Shown here piece after piece: positions 7,549 through 17,098 of a stretch of DNA of 64,000 nucleotides. A model generated the notes under the pieces. It searched no databases, had not been told where the DNA came from, and saw only the letters and a program-made list of their open reading frames with translations. The stretch spans positions 186,001 to 250,000 of the forward strand of contig NZ_PQSS01000001.1 in assembly GCF_002920535.1 (NCBI RefSeq), read 5' to 3'. The translations under genes and the position numbers were made by a program. Numbering within the stretch: the stretch's first letter is position 1; the number at the start of each line of letters is the position of its first letter. Source of the stretch: Streptomyces sp. Ru71. GTDB taxonomy: Bacteria; Actinomycetota; Actinomycetes; Streptomycetales; Streptomycetaceae.

Positions 7549-9732
7549 GTGCCCAGACCACCCGTCACCCTTCCCCCACCCCGGCACCGAGCGGGCGGAG
7601 CCCTGCTCGCACTCGGCGCCCTCCTCGCCTCCTCGCTCACCACCCTCGCGCTCGCCCCGGGCGCCCACGCGGCCGACACCCTGCTGTCCCAGGGCCGCCC
7701 CGCCACCGCCTCCTCCCAGGAAGGTGACGGCTACGCGCCTGCCGCCGCGGTGGACGGCAACCTCACCACCACCCGCTGGGCCAGCCAGTGGAGCGACCAG
7801 CAGTGGCTCCAGGTCGACCTGGGACAGCAGGCCAGTCTGAGCCGCGTCGTCCTGACCTGGGAGGCCGCCTACGGCAAGGACTACGCGATCCAGGCGTCCG
7901 ACAACGGCACCGACTGGCGCACCCTGAAGACCGTGACCGGCGGCGACGGCGGCACCGACGACCTCGCCGTGTCCGGGGCCGGCCGCTACGTCCGTATGCA
8001 GGGCATCACCCGCGCCGGCGGATACGGGTACTCCCTGTGGGAGTTCCAGGTCTACGGCACCGCCGGCGGCACCACCCCGCCGCCCTCGTCCGGCGGGGCC
8101 GTCAAGGTCGAGGGCAGCAAGGGAAACTGGCGGCTCACGGTCGGCGGGCAGCCCTACACCGTCAAGGGAGTGACATGGGGCCCGGCGATCTCGGCCGCCC
8201 CGGCGTACATGCCGGACGTGAAGGCGATGGGCGCCAACACGATCCGCACCTGGGGCACCGACGCCTCCACCAAGCCGCTCCTGGACAGTGCGGCCGCCAA
8301 CGGCATCCGCGTCATCAACGGCTTCTGGCTCCAGCCGGGCGGCGGACCGGGCTCCGGCGGCTGCGTCGACTACGTCACGGACACCACGTACAAGACCAAC
8401 GCGCTCACCGAGTTCGCCAAGTGGGTGGACGCCTACAAGAGCCACCCCGCCACCCTGATGTGGAACGTCGGCAACGAGTCGGTCCTCGGGCTCCAGAATT
8501 GCTACAGCGGCAGCCGGCTGGAGGCACAGCGCAACGCCTACACCGGCTTCGTCAACGACGTCGCGAAGAAGATCCACAGCATCGACCCCGACCACCCGGT
8601 GACCTCCACCGACGCGTGGACCGGAGCCTGGCCCTACTACCAGCGCAACGCGCCCGACCTCGACCTGTACGCGATGAACTCGTACAGCAATGTGTGCAAG
8701 GTCCGTCAGGACTGGATCGACGGCGGCTACACCAAGCCGTACATCATCACCGAGACCGGCCCGGCGGGGGAGTGGGAGGTCCCGGACGACGTCAACGGCG
8801 TCCCCGACGAGCCCACCGACGCGCAGAAGGCCGACGGGTACACCAGAGCGTGGAACTGCGTCACCGGCCACCAGGGCGTCGCCCTCGGCGCCACCCTCTT
8901 CCACTACGGCATCGAGCACGACTTCGGCGGCGTCTGGTTCAACCTCCTGCCCGACGGTCTGAAGCGGCTGTCGTACTACGCCGTCAAACGGGCCTACACC
9001 GGTACGAGCGCCGTCGGCAACACACCCCCGCTCATCAGCGGCATGACCGTCAGCCCGGCCTCCTCCGCCCCGGCCGGCGACGAGTTCACCGTGCACGCCG
9101 ACGTCCGCGACCCCGACGGCGACCCGGTCACCTACAAGATCTTCCTCAGCGGCAACTACGCCAGTGGCGACAAGAGCCTCGTCCCGGCGCAGTGGCGCTC
9201 CACCGGCAACGGGAACTTCGCCGTCACCGCCCCGCAGAAGCTCGGCGTGTGGAAGGTCTACGTCCAGGCCGAGGACGGGCACGGCAACGCCGGCATCGAG
9301 ACCAGGTCCGTGAAGGTCGTGGCGCCGCCGGTCGGCGGCACCGACCTGGCGCTGAACCGTCCCGTCACCGCCTCCTCCTTCCAGCCGTCCTACGGCGACT
9401 GCCCCTGCACACCGGAACTGGCCGTCGACGGCCGCGCCGACACCCGCTGGGCCAGCGACTGGAGCGACCCGCAGTGGATCCAGGTCGACCTCGGCGCCGC
9501 CAAGGCCCTGCGCACGATCCAGCTCGTCTGGGACCCGGCCTACGCCAAGGCGTACACGGTGCAGGTCTCGGACGACGCCACCACCTGGCGTCCGGTGTAC
9601 TCCACGACCACCGGTGACGGCGACGTCGACACCCTCGGCGTATCGGCCACGGCCCGATACGTCCGCCTCCAGCTGACGGCGCGTGGCACCGGCTGGGGCT
9701 ACTCCCTGCACGAGATCGGCATCTACGGCTGA
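7549..9732 (+). CDS. Secreted clan GH-A (GH2-like TIM barrel) glycosidase flanked by two CBM32 modules
   Basis: A 727-aa secreted enzyme. The GTG at 7549 is preferred over an ATG at 7417: it has an AGGAG sequence nearby, the signal peptide follows, and the LacI palindrome then lies outside the gene. Domains: signal peptide to about 40 (GAHAAD), CBM32 about 40-165, GH2-type TIM barrel about 180-490 with acid/base E310 (WNVGNES) and probable nucleophile E402 (ITETGP), an Ig/cadherin-like module about 500-595 (VRDPDGDPVTYKIF), and a second CBM32 about 600-727. The GH2 N-terminal beta-sandwich is absent. Substrate unknown; a plant or fungal polysaccharide is likely from context. Confidence 0.8.
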   Translation: MPRPPVTLPPPRHRAGGALLALGALLASSLTTLALAPGAHAADTLLSQGRPATASSQEGDGYAPAAAVDGNLTTTRWASQWSDQQWLQVDLGQQASLSRVVLTWEAAYGKDYAIQASDNGTDWRTLKTVTGGDGGTDDLAVSGAGRYVRMQGITRAGGYGYSLWEFQVYGTAGGTTPPPSSGGAVKVEGSKGNWRLTVGGQPYTVKGVTWGPAISAAPAYMPDVKAMGANTIRTWGTDASTKPLLDSAAANGIRVINGFWLQPGGGPGSGGCVDYVTDTTYKTNALTEFAKWVDAYKSHPATLMWNVGNESVLGLQNCYSGSRLEAQRNAYTGFVNDVAKKIHSIDPDHPVTSTDAWTGAWPYYQRNAPDLDLYAMNSYSNVCKVRQDWIDGGYTKPYIITETGPAGEWEVPDDVNGVPDEPTDAQKADGYTRAWNCVTGHQGVALGATLFHYGIEHDFGGVWFNLLPDGLKRLSYYAVKRAYTGTSAVGNTPPLISGMTVSPASSAPAGDEFTVHADVRDPDGDPVTYKIFLSGNYASGDKSLVPAQWRSTGNGNFAVTAPQKLGVWKVYVQAEDGHGNAGIETRSVKVVAPPVGGTDLALNRPVTASSFQPSYGDCPCTPELAVDGRADTRWASDWSDPQWIQVDLGAAKALRTIQLVWDPAYAKAYTVQVSDDATTWRPVYSTTTGDGDVDTLGVSATARYVRLQLTARGTGWGYSLHEIGIYG

Positions 9733-9763
9733 CGGCCGTCCCACCACACAGGCAGGAGATCCC

Positions 9764-10852
9764 ATGAGAGCGAGTCCGAAACGACTTCCCGCAGTCCTCC
9801 TCGGCACCGCCCTGGTCGCCGGCGCGCTCGGCGTCGGCACCATCGCCTCGGCCACGACCGACACGGGTGCCGGCGACCCGGCGGTGGCATCCGCCGCGCA
9901 CACCGGGCACACGATGGCGGTGTCCACCCAGGCGTCCGGTGACGACCCGGACGGTGACGGCTACATCCCGGCGGTTCCGCAGGTCACCGGCGTCACCCCG
10001 TCCACGGCCACCCCGCCGTCCCGCTACTTCCACGAGTTCCAGGCCAACTGCTCGGTCACCCACACCGCACCGGACGACCCGATCGTCTACCCCGGGCAGC
10101 CCGGGAAGTCCCACGACCACACCTTCATGGGCAACACCTCGACCAACGCCTCCAGCACCACGGCCTCCCTCGACGGCGGCGCCACCACGTGCAAGGCACC
10201 CGCCGACGCCTCGGGATACTGGATGCCCTCGCTGTACAACGGCGACCAGAAGATCCTGCCCGTCGGCCCCCAGACCATCTACTACAAGTCCGGCGTCACC
10301 GACTACACCAGCGTGCGGCCCTTCCCCAAGGGGCTGCGGTTCGTGGTCGGCAACCCGATGCAGACCGCCGACGAGTTCCGTCACCACCGCGGCTTCGTCG
10401 AGGGCTGGGAGTGCGGCGACAGCTACTTCAACGTCGACTTCCCCGCCACCTGCCCGAGCCGGCCCGACGTCCAGCTGAACATCCGCTTCCAGGCGCCCAG
10501 TTGCTGGGACGGCAGGTACCTGGACACGCCGGACCACAAGAGCCACATGGCCTACCCGGTCGTCAAGCCCGGCACCAACGACAACATGTGCCCCGCCGAC
10601 CACCCGGTCGCGCTGCCGATGATCGAGTTCAAGATGGCGTTCCCGGTCAACGGCGACATGTCCCGGGTGCGGCTGGCCAGCGGCCGTGGCTACTCCTTCC
10701 ACTACGACTTCTTCAACGCCTGGGAGGACCGCACCCTCAAGGCCCTGGTCGACCACTGCATCGTCGGCGGCCTGCAGTGCGACGCCCGCGGCTACGACCA
10801 GACGCACCCGGAGGCGGGTGCGGCACTGAACACCGACTACCGGCTGCCCTGA
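9764..10852 (+). CDS. Secreted DUF1996 domain protein
   Basis: A 362-aa secreted protein. ATG 9764 follows GCAGGAG and starts a signal peptide (LPAVLLGTALVAGALGVGTIASA). The mature part carries the DUF1996 pattern: FHEFQANCSVTHTAPDDPIV, SHDHTFMGN, SGYWMPSLY, GWECGDSYFNVDFPATCPS, CWDGRYLDTPDHKSHMAYP and FHYDFFNAW, with conserved histidines and several cysteines likely paired in disulfides. The family is common in fungi and actinomycetes, often near secreted hydrolases, but its biochemistry is not established. It follows the GH-A glycosidase by 31 bases, so the two are probably co-transcribed. Confidence 0.82.
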   Translation: MRASPKRLPAVLLGTALVAGALGVGTIASATTDTGAGDPAVASAAHTGHTMAVSTQASGDDPDGDGYIPAVPQVTGVTPSTATPPSRYFHEFQANCSVTHTAPDDPIVYPGQPGKSHDHTFMGNTSTNASSTTASLDGGATTCKAPADASGYWMPSLYNGDQKILPVGPQTIYYKSGVTDYTSVRPFPKGLRFVVGNPMQTADEFRHHRGFVEGWECGDSYFNVDFPATCPSRPDVQLNIRFQAPSCWDGRYLDTPDHKSHMAYPVVKPGTNDNMCPADHPVALPMIEFKMAFPVNGDMSRVRLASGRGYSFHYDFFNAWEDRTLKALVDHCIVGGLQCDARGYDQTHPEAGAALNTDYRLP

Positions 10853-10870
10853 GCGCCGCTCGCAGCAAGC

Positions 10871-10913
10871 GGCCCGGTCGTTCCCGTCAGAGGCGGGGAC
10901 GACCGGGCCTTTT
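10871..10913. terminator. Strong intrinsic terminator
   Basis: Stem GGCCCGGTCG (10871-10880) pairs with CGACCGGGCC (10900-10909) and extends inward by about six more pairs. TTTT follows at 10910-10913. It separates the converging DUF1996 and GH1 genes. Confidence 0.85.
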
Positions 10914-10941
10914 GCGATCCGGGCGCGGACGGCGGGACCGG

Positions 10942-12303
10942 TCAGCCGGTCGCGGCCCCCTCACGGTGCGCCCGGATCAGCTCCGCGTACCGGCGCCCGC
11001 TCGCCTTCACGGTGCGCTTCTGCGTGGCGTAGTCGACGTGGACCAGGCCGAAACGCTTGTCGTAGCCGTAGGCCCACTCGAAGTTGTCGAGCAGGGACCA
11101 GGCGTAGTACCCGGCGAGCGGGGCGCCCTTGCGCAGGGCCCGCGCGCAGGCCGCCACGTGCTGCTCCAGGTAGCGCACCCGGCCGGGGTCGTCGACCGTG
11201 CCGTCGGGACCGACGGTGTCGGCGAACGCCGAGCCGTTCTCGGTGACGTACAGCCGGCGGATGCCGTAGTCGTCGGTGAGCCGCATCAGCAGGCTCTCCA
11301 GACCGTCGGCGTCGATCTGCCAGTCCATGCCCGTGCGGGGGACGTCGGGCAGCCGCACCTCGCGGGCGTACGGGACCGGCCCGTCCGGGTCGTCGGCGAC
11401 CGTGGCCGGGAAGTAGTAGTTCAGCCCGTGCCAGTCCAGGGGCGCGGCGATGGTCTCCGCATCGCCCGCCCGCTCCGGCAGGTCGACGCCGTACAGCTCG
11501 CGCATGTCGGCGGGGAAGCCGCGGCCGTGGACGGGGTCCAGCCACCAGCGGTTGATGTGGCCGTCCATCCGGGTGGCCGCCGCGACGTCCTCGGGCCGGG
11601 TGGAGGCCGCCACGACGGGGGAGTGGTTGGTGACGAGGCCGATCCGGGCGCCGGGGAAGGCCGCCCGGAGCGCCTGCGTGGCCAGGCCGTGGCCGAGCAG
11701 CAGATGGTAGGAGGCGCGGACGGCGGCGGTCAGGTCGGTCAGGCCGGGCGCCATCCGGCCCTCCAGGTGGCCGATCCACGCCGAGCACAGGGGCTCGTTG
11801 AGGGTGGACCACTGGGTGACCCGGTCGCCCAGGCGCTCGGCGACGACGGAGGCGTAGCGGGCCAGGTGCTCGGCGGTGGCGCGCTCGGTCCAGCCGCCCC
11901 GGTCCTGCAGCGCCTGGGGCAGGTCCCAGTGGTAGACGGTCACATTGGGGGTGATGCCGGCCGCGAGCAGGCCGTCGACGAGCCGGTCGTAGAAGTCCAG
12001 CCCCTTGGTGTTGACCGGGCCGTCGCCGTCCGGCACCACCCGGGGCCAGGCGATGGACAGGCGGTAGGCGTTCGTGCCCAGCTCTCGCATGAGCGCGATG
12101 TCCTCGGGCCAGCGGTGGTAGTGGTCGCAGGCGATGTCGCCGTGGTCGTCGTTGTCGATCTTTCCGGGAGTGTGGGAGAAGGTGTCCCAGATGGACGGCG
12201 AGCGGCCGTCCTCGGCGACGGCTCCCTCGACCTGGTAGGCGGATGTGGCGGTGCCCCAGACGAAGTCGCGCGGGAAGGCGGCGAGGTCGGTCGAGTCGGA
12301 CAC
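10942..12303 (-). CDS. GH1 beta-glucosidase/beta-glycosidase (cytoplasmic)
   Basis: A 453-aa protein, normal length for GH1, with no signal peptide. GTG 12303 is chosen because the family N-terminus starts there ([19 protein letters not shown]). Acid/base E170 (STLNEP) and nucleophile E355 (YVTENGSA) are present, as are NYY and [13 protein letters not shown], which line the -1 and aglycone sites. It hydrolyses imported beta-linked di- or oligosaccharides to monosaccharides. It is the last gene of a LacI-controlled ABC importer operon with the same order as cebEFG-bglC of Streptomyces, although I cannot show that cellobiose is the substrate. Confidence 0.9.
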   Translation of the reverse strand: MSDSTDLAAFPRDFVWGTATSAYQVEGAVAEDGRSPSIWDTFSHTPGKIDNDDHGDIACDHYHRWPEDIALMRELGTNAYRLSIAWPRVVPDGDGPVNTKGLDFYDRLVDGLLAAGITPNVTVYHWDLPQALQDRGGWTERATAEHLARYASVVAERLGDRVTQWSTLNEPLCSAWIGHLEGRMAPGLTDLTAAVRASYHLLLGHGLATQALRAAFPGARIGLVTNHSPVVAASTRPEDVAAATRMDGHINRWWLDPVHGRGFPADMRELYGVDLPERAGDAETIAAPLDWHGLNYYFPATVADDPDGPVPYAREVRLPDVPRTGMDWQIDADGLESLLMRLTDDYGIRRLYVTENGSAFADTVGPDGTVDDPGRVRYLEQHVAACARALRKGAPLAGYYAWSLLDNFEWAYGYDKRFGLVHVDYATQKRTVKASGRRYAELIRAHREGAATG

Positions 12304-12337
12304 GGAGAACCTTTCGGAAGGCGACGGGGGAGGGGCG

Positions 12338-13210
12338 CTACTTGACCGCGCCCGCGGTGAGACCCGCGACGAGGTAGCGCTGGAGCAGGAGGAAGCCGGC
12401 GACCACCGGGACACTGACCACGAGCGAGGCGGCCATGATCTGGTTCCAGTAGACGTCGTTGAGCGTGGAGTAGCCCTGCAGGCCCACGGCCAGGGTGCGG
12501 GTGGCGTCGTTGGTCATGACGGAGGCGAAGAGGACCTCGCCCCAGGCGGTCATGAAGGCGTAGACGGCCACCGCGACGATGCCGGGGATCGCGGCGGGCA
12601 CGACCACCCGCAGCAGGGCGCGCAGCGGTCCGCAGCCGTCCACCAGCGCGGCCTCGTCCAGGTCCCGCGGCACCGAGTCGAAGTACCCGATGAGCATCCA
12701 GATGGAGAACGGCAGCGAGAACGTCAGGTAGGTGAGGATCAGACCCCCGCGCGAGCCGAACAGGGCGATGCCGGTGGCGTTGCCGATGTTGACGTAGATC
12801 AGGAACAGCGGCAGCAGGAACAGGATGCCCGGGAACATCTGCGTGGACAGCACGGTCACCGTGAACACCCGCTTGCCGCGGAAGTCGTGACGGCTGACCG
12901 CGTACGCGGCGAACACAGCGATGACCACCGAGCAGACCGTGGCCGTGCCCGCCACGATCAGCGAGTTGGTGAAGTAGTGGGCCAGCGGGACGGTGGACCA
13001 GATGTCGATGTACGGCCGGATCGTCAGCCCGCTGGGCAGCCAGCGGAACTTCCCCGAGACGTCCTGCAGGGGCTTGAGCGAGCTGGAGACCATGACGTAC
13101 ACGGGCAGCAGCACGAAACCGCTGAGCAGCGTCAGGACGATCCGCCGGGACCACAGGAACGAGCGCGGCGGCGCCATGGGCGAGCGCGGCGCGGGCGCGG
13201 TGCTAGACAT
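12338..13210 (-). CDS. Sugar ABC transporter permease (MalG type)
   Basis: A 290-aa CUT1-family inner-membrane permease with six predicted transmembrane helices. The EAA loop that contacts the ATPase is visible ([34 protein letters not shown]). The C-terminus [11 protein letters not shown] is typical of MalG-like subunits. It overlaps the preceding permease gene by 8 bases, which suggests translational coupling. No ATPase gene lies in the operon. Confidence 0.9.
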   Translation of the reverse strand: MSSTAPAPRSPMAPPRSFLWSRRIVLTLLSGFVLLPVYVMVSSSLKPLQDVSGKFRWLPSGLTIRPYIDIWSTVPLAHYFTNSLIVAGTATVCSVVIAVFAAYAVSRHDFRGKRVFTVTVLSTQMFPGILFLLPLFLIYVNIGNATGIALFGSRGGLILTYLTFSLPFSIWMLIGYFDSVPRDLDEAALVDGCGPLRALLRVVVPAAIPGIVAVAVYAFMTAWGEVLFASVMTNDATRTLAVGLQGYSTLNDVYWNQIMAASLVVSVPVVAGFLLLQRYLVAGLTAGAVK

Positions 13211-14216
13211 CGGCCGTCTTCCTCCCCCGGGAAGTGAGCAGCAGGTACACGCCCGTCACCACGAGCAGGAAGAGCAGCAGCAGGACGGACATGGCCGAGC
13301 CGGTGCCGAAGTTCCAGGTGACGAACGACGACTGGTAGATGTGGATGGAGATGAGGTCGGCCGCCTGTGGCGCGGCCTTGCCGAACAGGACGTACGGCGT
13401 GTTGAAGTCGTTGAACGTCCACAGGAACAGCACCAGCACCAGCACCTGGTTGACCGGGCGCAGGGAGGGCAGCGTGATGCGGCGGATCTGCTGCCACATC
13501 CCGGCGCCGTCCAGGGCGGCCGCCTCGTACAGCTCGCCCGGGATGTTCTGCAGCCCGGCCATCACGGTGAGGAAGGCGAACGGCCAGCCCTTCCACACCG
13601 AGACGGTCAGCAGGGCGTAGAAGCTGTTGTCGCCGATGAGCCAGAAGGAGGGCCGGTCGGTGAGATGCAGCTGGTCGTGCAGGATGTGGTTCACCGCGCC
13701 GTTGTCGTGCTGGAACATGAACGCCCAGGTGATGACCGCCGCGTAGACGGGCAGCGCGTACGGCACCAGGAACAGGGCGCGCAGCAGGCCGCGGCCGCGG
13801 AAGGTGTCCTGCATGTAGATCGCGGCGGCCGTGCCGAGCAGCCAGCACAGGCCCACCGACAGCAGGGTGAAGGCGCAGGTGACGAGGAAGGAGTGCAGCA
13901 GCGCCTCGCCGACGGGTCCGTCGAAGTCCACGGACAGGCGGTAGTTGTCGAAGCCGGACCAGGGGGCGCTGCCCCAGTCGCGGATGAAGAACTGGGTGAG
14001 TTGCTTGAAGCTCATGGTGATGCCGATGACCATCGGCACCAGGTGCACGAGCAGTTCGAGCAGCAGGGCGGGCAGCAGGAGCAGGTAGGGCAGCGAGATA
14101 CGGCGGATCCGCCCGGTGCGGCGGCGGGGGCCGCGCGCCGCACCGGGGGAGCTCTTGTGCACCGCCCGGGTACCGGACTCGGGGACAGTGGTCGTCATCA
14201 GGGTGTCCTGGCTCAC
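13203..14216 (-). CDS. Sugar ABC transporter permease (MalF type)
   Basis: A 337-aa CUT1 permease: basic cytoplasmic N-terminus, about six membrane helices beginning at SLPYLLLLPALLLELLVHLVP, and the EAA loop (NIPGELYEAAALDGAGMWQQIRRITLP). GTG 14216 overlaps the TGA of the binding-protein gene in a GTGA arrangement. It pairs with the MalG-type subunit to form the channel. Confidence 0.9.
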   Translation of the reverse strand: MSQDTLMTTTVPESGTRAVHKSSPGAARGPRRRTGRIRRISLPYLLLLPALLLELLVHLVPMVIGITMSFKQLTQFFIRDWGSAPWSGFDNYRLSVDFDGPVGEALLHSFLVTCAFTLLSVGLCWLLGTAAAIYMQDTFRGRGLLRALFLVPYALPVYAAVITWAFMFQHDNGAVNHILHDQLHLTDRPSFWLIGDNSFYALLTVSVWKGWPFAFLTVMAGLQNIPGELYEAAALDGAGMWQQIRRITLPSLRPVNQVLVLVLFLWTFNDFNTPYVLFGKAAPQAADLISIHIYQSSFVTWNFGTGSAMSVLLLLFLLVVTGVYLLLTSRGRKTADV

Positions 14217-15526
14217 TGCGCCGGCATCTGCTGCTGCGCCTTGGCCAGCTTGGCCTTGACCGACTCGGTGGTCACCTCACGGCCGGCCGCCGCGTCGGCG
14301 AACAGCTCCTTGACGGCGGTGCCGACCGCCGTCTCGAACTGGGACTCGTCGGCCACCTGGGGCAGTGCCTGGGCGCTGGTGGCGAGCGTCTGCCGCAGCA
14401 CCGCGGTGGCCTGGGAGTTGAACGCCGGGTCCGACTGCGCGGCCTTGACCGGCGGTATCGACCCGTAGGCGGTGTTGAGGATCTTCTGCTCCTCGTCACT
14501 GGTCATGAACTTCACGAACCGCGTGGCGCCGTCGAGGTTGTGGGTGTTCTTGAAGACGGCCATGTTGATGCCGGCGACCATGGAGTTGACCTGTGCTCCG
14601 GTGCCGGGGCTGCCCGACTGCACGGGCGCGGGGGCCACGCCCCAGTCGGAGTCCTTCATCCCGAGCGACTTGAACGTGGCGGAGGCGGTCTGCCACAGCA
14701 CCATCGCCGTCTTGCCCTTGGCGAAGTCGCTCAGCGACTGGTTCTGCGCGTACTCGGCGTTGCTCGGGTTGACGACCTTGTCCTTGGCCATGAGATCGAC
14801 GTACTGCTTGACCGCGGCCACCGCGCCGTCACTGGTGAAGTCGGGCTTGCCGTCCTGGGTGAAGAAGTCCGCGCCGTGCTGCTTGGCGAGGACGAAGACC
14901 TGGTGGATGTTGTTGGACAGGTTCGAGCCCTCGGCGCCCAGGCCGTTCTTCCCCTTGGCCTCGATCTTCTTGCCGTCGGCGACCAGTTCGTCCCAGGTGG
15001 CCGGCGGCTTGGTGATGCCGGCCTCGGCGAACAGCTGCTTGTTGTAGTAGAGGGCGTACGCCATCGAATACAGCGGCACCGCCGCCGGGTCCTTGCCCGG
15101 CGTGCCGGTGGAGCCGAGGGCCGAGTCGACGAAGCGGTCCCTGCCGCCGATCTTCGCGAAGTTCTGCGCGTCCCAGGGCAGCAGGGCGCCGGTCGCCTGG
15201 AGCGAGGCGGACCAGGTGTTGCCGATGTTCAGCACGTCGGGGCCCTGGCCGGAGGTGGTGGCGGTGAGGATGCGGTTGAGCAGGTCGGACCAGGGGACGA
15301 CCTCCAGCTTGACCTTGATGCCGGTCTGCTTCTCGAACTTGTCGAGCTCGGGCTGGAGGACCTTCTTGTCGACCTCGATGCTGGCGCCCTGGTTGGAGGC
15401 CCAGTACGTCAGTGTCTTGGGCGAGTCGTTGGACCCGCCGCCGGCCGAACCGCCGCCGCAGGCGGTGGCCGTGAGAGCGAGCGACAGGGTGACGGCACTG
15501 ACGGCCGCGGCTCTGAGGGTGCGCAT
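14213..15526 (-). CDS. Sugar-binding lipoprotein of ABC importer
   Basis: A 437-aa extracellular solute-binding protein, family 1. ATG 15526 follows an AGGAG and starts a lipoprotein signal (VTLSLALTATACGGG; lipobox LTATAC). Family hallmarks: LTYWASN, EKQTGIKVKLEVVPWSDL, GPDVLNIGNTW, AVPLYSMAYALYYNK and KGKTAMVLWQT. It captures an oligosaccharide for the two downstream permeases. The GH1 enzyme at the end of the operon points to a beta-linked oligosaccharide. Confidence 0.9.
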   Translation of the reverse strand: MRTLRAAAVSAVTLSLALTATACGGGSAGGGSNDSPKTLTYWASNQGASIEVDKKVLQPELDKFEKQTGIKVKLEVVPWSDLLNRILTATTSGQGPDVLNIGNTWSASLQATGALLPWDAQNFAKIGGRDRFVDSALGSTGTPGKDPAAVPLYSMAYALYYNKQLFAEAGITKPPATWDELVADGKKIEAKGKNGLGAEGSNLSNNIHQVFVLAKQHGADFFTQDGKPDFTSDGAVAAVKQYVDLMAKDKVVNPSNAEYAQNQSLSDFAKGKTAMVLWQTASATFKSLGMKDSDWGVAPAPVQSGSPGTGAQVNSMVAGINMAVFKNTHNLDGATRFVKFMTSDEEQKILNTAYGSIPPVKAAQSDPAFNSQATAVLRQTLATSAQALPQVADESQFETAVGTAVKELFADAAAGREVTTESVKAKLAKAQQQMPAQ

Positions 15527-15870
15527 GGCTCCTGGTGTCCCTTCCCGGGAATGGAGAGCCGTGAAGGTGTCACCGGAGCCGACCCCGTTCGGCACCGAAG
15601 CCCCCCATGGCTTAATTTAAAACGTGAGTTAAGCCAGGTGGTGAGGGTGCCGTCAAGAGTCGGCGCAGCACTTGACCCGACGGCGAGGGCACAGGGGGAG
15701 GCCCGGGTGGCGGCGCCCGACGGCCGCACGGCACGTGACCTGCGAAGAGGGGATCGGGCGGCCGTATTGCAACAGTTGTATTTCGGCGGGCAGATCAGCC
15801 GCCGGGCCAGGGGCCGGCGCCCGGCGCGACCGGTGCTCCCTGGCAAGGCGTCAGACGCGGGACCGGGGGT
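15527..15870 (-). promoter_or_regulatory. Intergenic control region of the ABC-GH1 operon (344 bases, no gene)
   Basis: It separates the LacI gene from the operon it presumably controls. It holds the 29-bp inverted repeat at 15608-15636 (listed separately), the palindrome TTCCCGGGAA at 15542-15551 in the 5' untranslated region, and CAACAGTTG at 15770-15778 within an AT-richer patch. There is no CebR-type GAGCGCTC core here. Any of the three could be the LacI operator. Confidence 0.45.
15608..15636. promoter_or_regulatory. 29-bp inverted repeat upstream of the binding-protein gene
   Basis: TGGCTTAA (15608-15615) and TTAAGCCA (15629-15636) are perfect 8-bp arms around a 13-base AT-rich spacer, about 80 bases before the ATG. 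Symmetry and position fit a repressor or activator site. Its right part shares TGAGTTAA with the site at 7298-7305. Confidence 0.6.
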
Positions 15871-16914
15871 TCATGCCGAGTCCCGTGTGACCAGCTCCGG
15901 GTCGAAGACGACCGCGGTCGGCTCCGTGCGCTCACCTCGGATGTGTTCGTCCAGGAGGCGTGCCATCTCCTGGGCCATCCGCTCCACCGGCTGACGGACC
16001 GAGGTCAGCGCAGGCCGGCAGGCCGCGGCCACGCCGCTGTCGTCGAAACCGACCACGGCGACGTCGTCGGGCACCCGTCCACCGCGCTCCTGGAGCAGCC
16101 GGCAGACGCCCTCGGCCATGAGATCGTTGGCCGCGAAGACGCCGTCCACATCGGGGTGCCGGGCGAGCAGCGCGTCCATGGCCTCCGCGCCGCCGGCCAG
16201 GGTGAAACCCCCCTCGACGAAGGGCACGTCCGTCAGCCCGGCCTCGGTCAGCGCCGCACGGAAACCTGCCAGCCGCTCCCGGCCGGCAGACACGTCCAGC
16301 GGTCCGGTCACCGTGGCCGGCCTGCAGCATCCACGCGCCAGCAGGTGCCGCGCCGCGAGCCGGCCGCCGGCCCGGTTGTCCACGTCGACGTGGCTCAGCG
16401 GCACCGGCCGGGCCGGCCGGGCGAACAGCACAGCGGGCAGCCCCGCCTCGGCGAGCAGGGCGGGCAGCGGGTCGTCCGCATGCGTGGAGACGACGAGCGC
16501 CCCGTCGGCCCGGCCCTGCCGCAGAAAGGTGAGCACCTCGCGCCGGTCGTCGGCCGATTCGGCGAACATCAGCACCGGATGCATCGAGCGCGGCCGCAGG
16601 AAGCCGACGACTCCGCCGACCACGCGTCCGAAGAAGGGGTCCGTGAAGACCCGGGCGGCAAAGGCGTCGCGGGTGTCGTCGTCCGCGACGTCTCCCACCC
16701 CCGACACCACGAGGGCGACGGTCTCGGTACGCCGGATCACCAGCGACCGGGCGGCCCGGTTGGGGGCGTAGCCGGTCACTTCGATCGCCCGGTGCACGAT
16801 CTCGCGGAGCGCCGGATCGACGTTGCGCACACCGTTCACGACCCGGGAAACCGTCGCCCGGGACACCCCCGCCTCACGAGCGACGTCCTCCAGAGTCGGT
16901 GTCTGTCTGCCCAT
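15871..16914 (-). CDS. LacI family transcriptional regulator
   Basis: A 347-aa repressor. The N-terminal HTH (TLEDVAREAGVSRATVSRVVNG) and hinge helix (ALREIVHRAIEVTGYAPNRAARSLV) are canonical. The periplasmic-binding-like effector domain shows GVFAANDLMAEGV, VPDDVAVVGFDDSGVA and PALTSVRQPVERM. It lies directly upstream of, and in the same direction as, the binding protein-permease-GH1 operon, so a local sugar-responsive repressor role is very likely. Effector unknown. Confidence 0.92.
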   Translation of the reverse strand: MGRQTPTLEDVAREAGVSRATVSRVVNGVRNVDPALREIVHRAIEVTGYAPNRAARSLVIRRTETVALVVSGVGDVADDDTRDAFAARVFTDPFFGRVVGGVVGFLRPRSMHPVLMFAESADDRREVLTFLRQGRADGALVVSTHADDPLPALLAEAGLPAVLFARPARPVPLSHVDVDNRAGGRLAARHLLARGCCRPATVTGPLDVSAGRERLAGFRAALTEAGLTDVPFVEGGFTLAGGAEAMDALLARHPDVDGVFAANDLMAEGVCRLLQERGGRVPDDVAVVGFDDSGVAAACRPALTSVRQPVERMAQEMARLLDEHIRGERTEPTAVVFDPELVTRDSA

Positions 16915-17098
16915 GCCCGCACCTTAACGGCGGGCCGAAAACACCGTACAGAGGCGGACGTCGCACGGAGCAGGGCGCTCAGGCCGCCGGCGGCGCGCGC
17001 AGGCTGCTGCGACGGCGAACACGCCGGTCGCGCGTGCCGAGCGACATGCCGGGACGGCAGGGAAGGCGCCGCCGTACAGGGCGGCTACGCGCACGGCG

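Noticed and set aside
10942..16914. Naming the operon cebR-cebE-cebF-cebG-bglC
   Set aside because: The gene order matches, but no CebR-type box lies before the operon and I cannot show cellobiose specificity, so no gene symbols were given.
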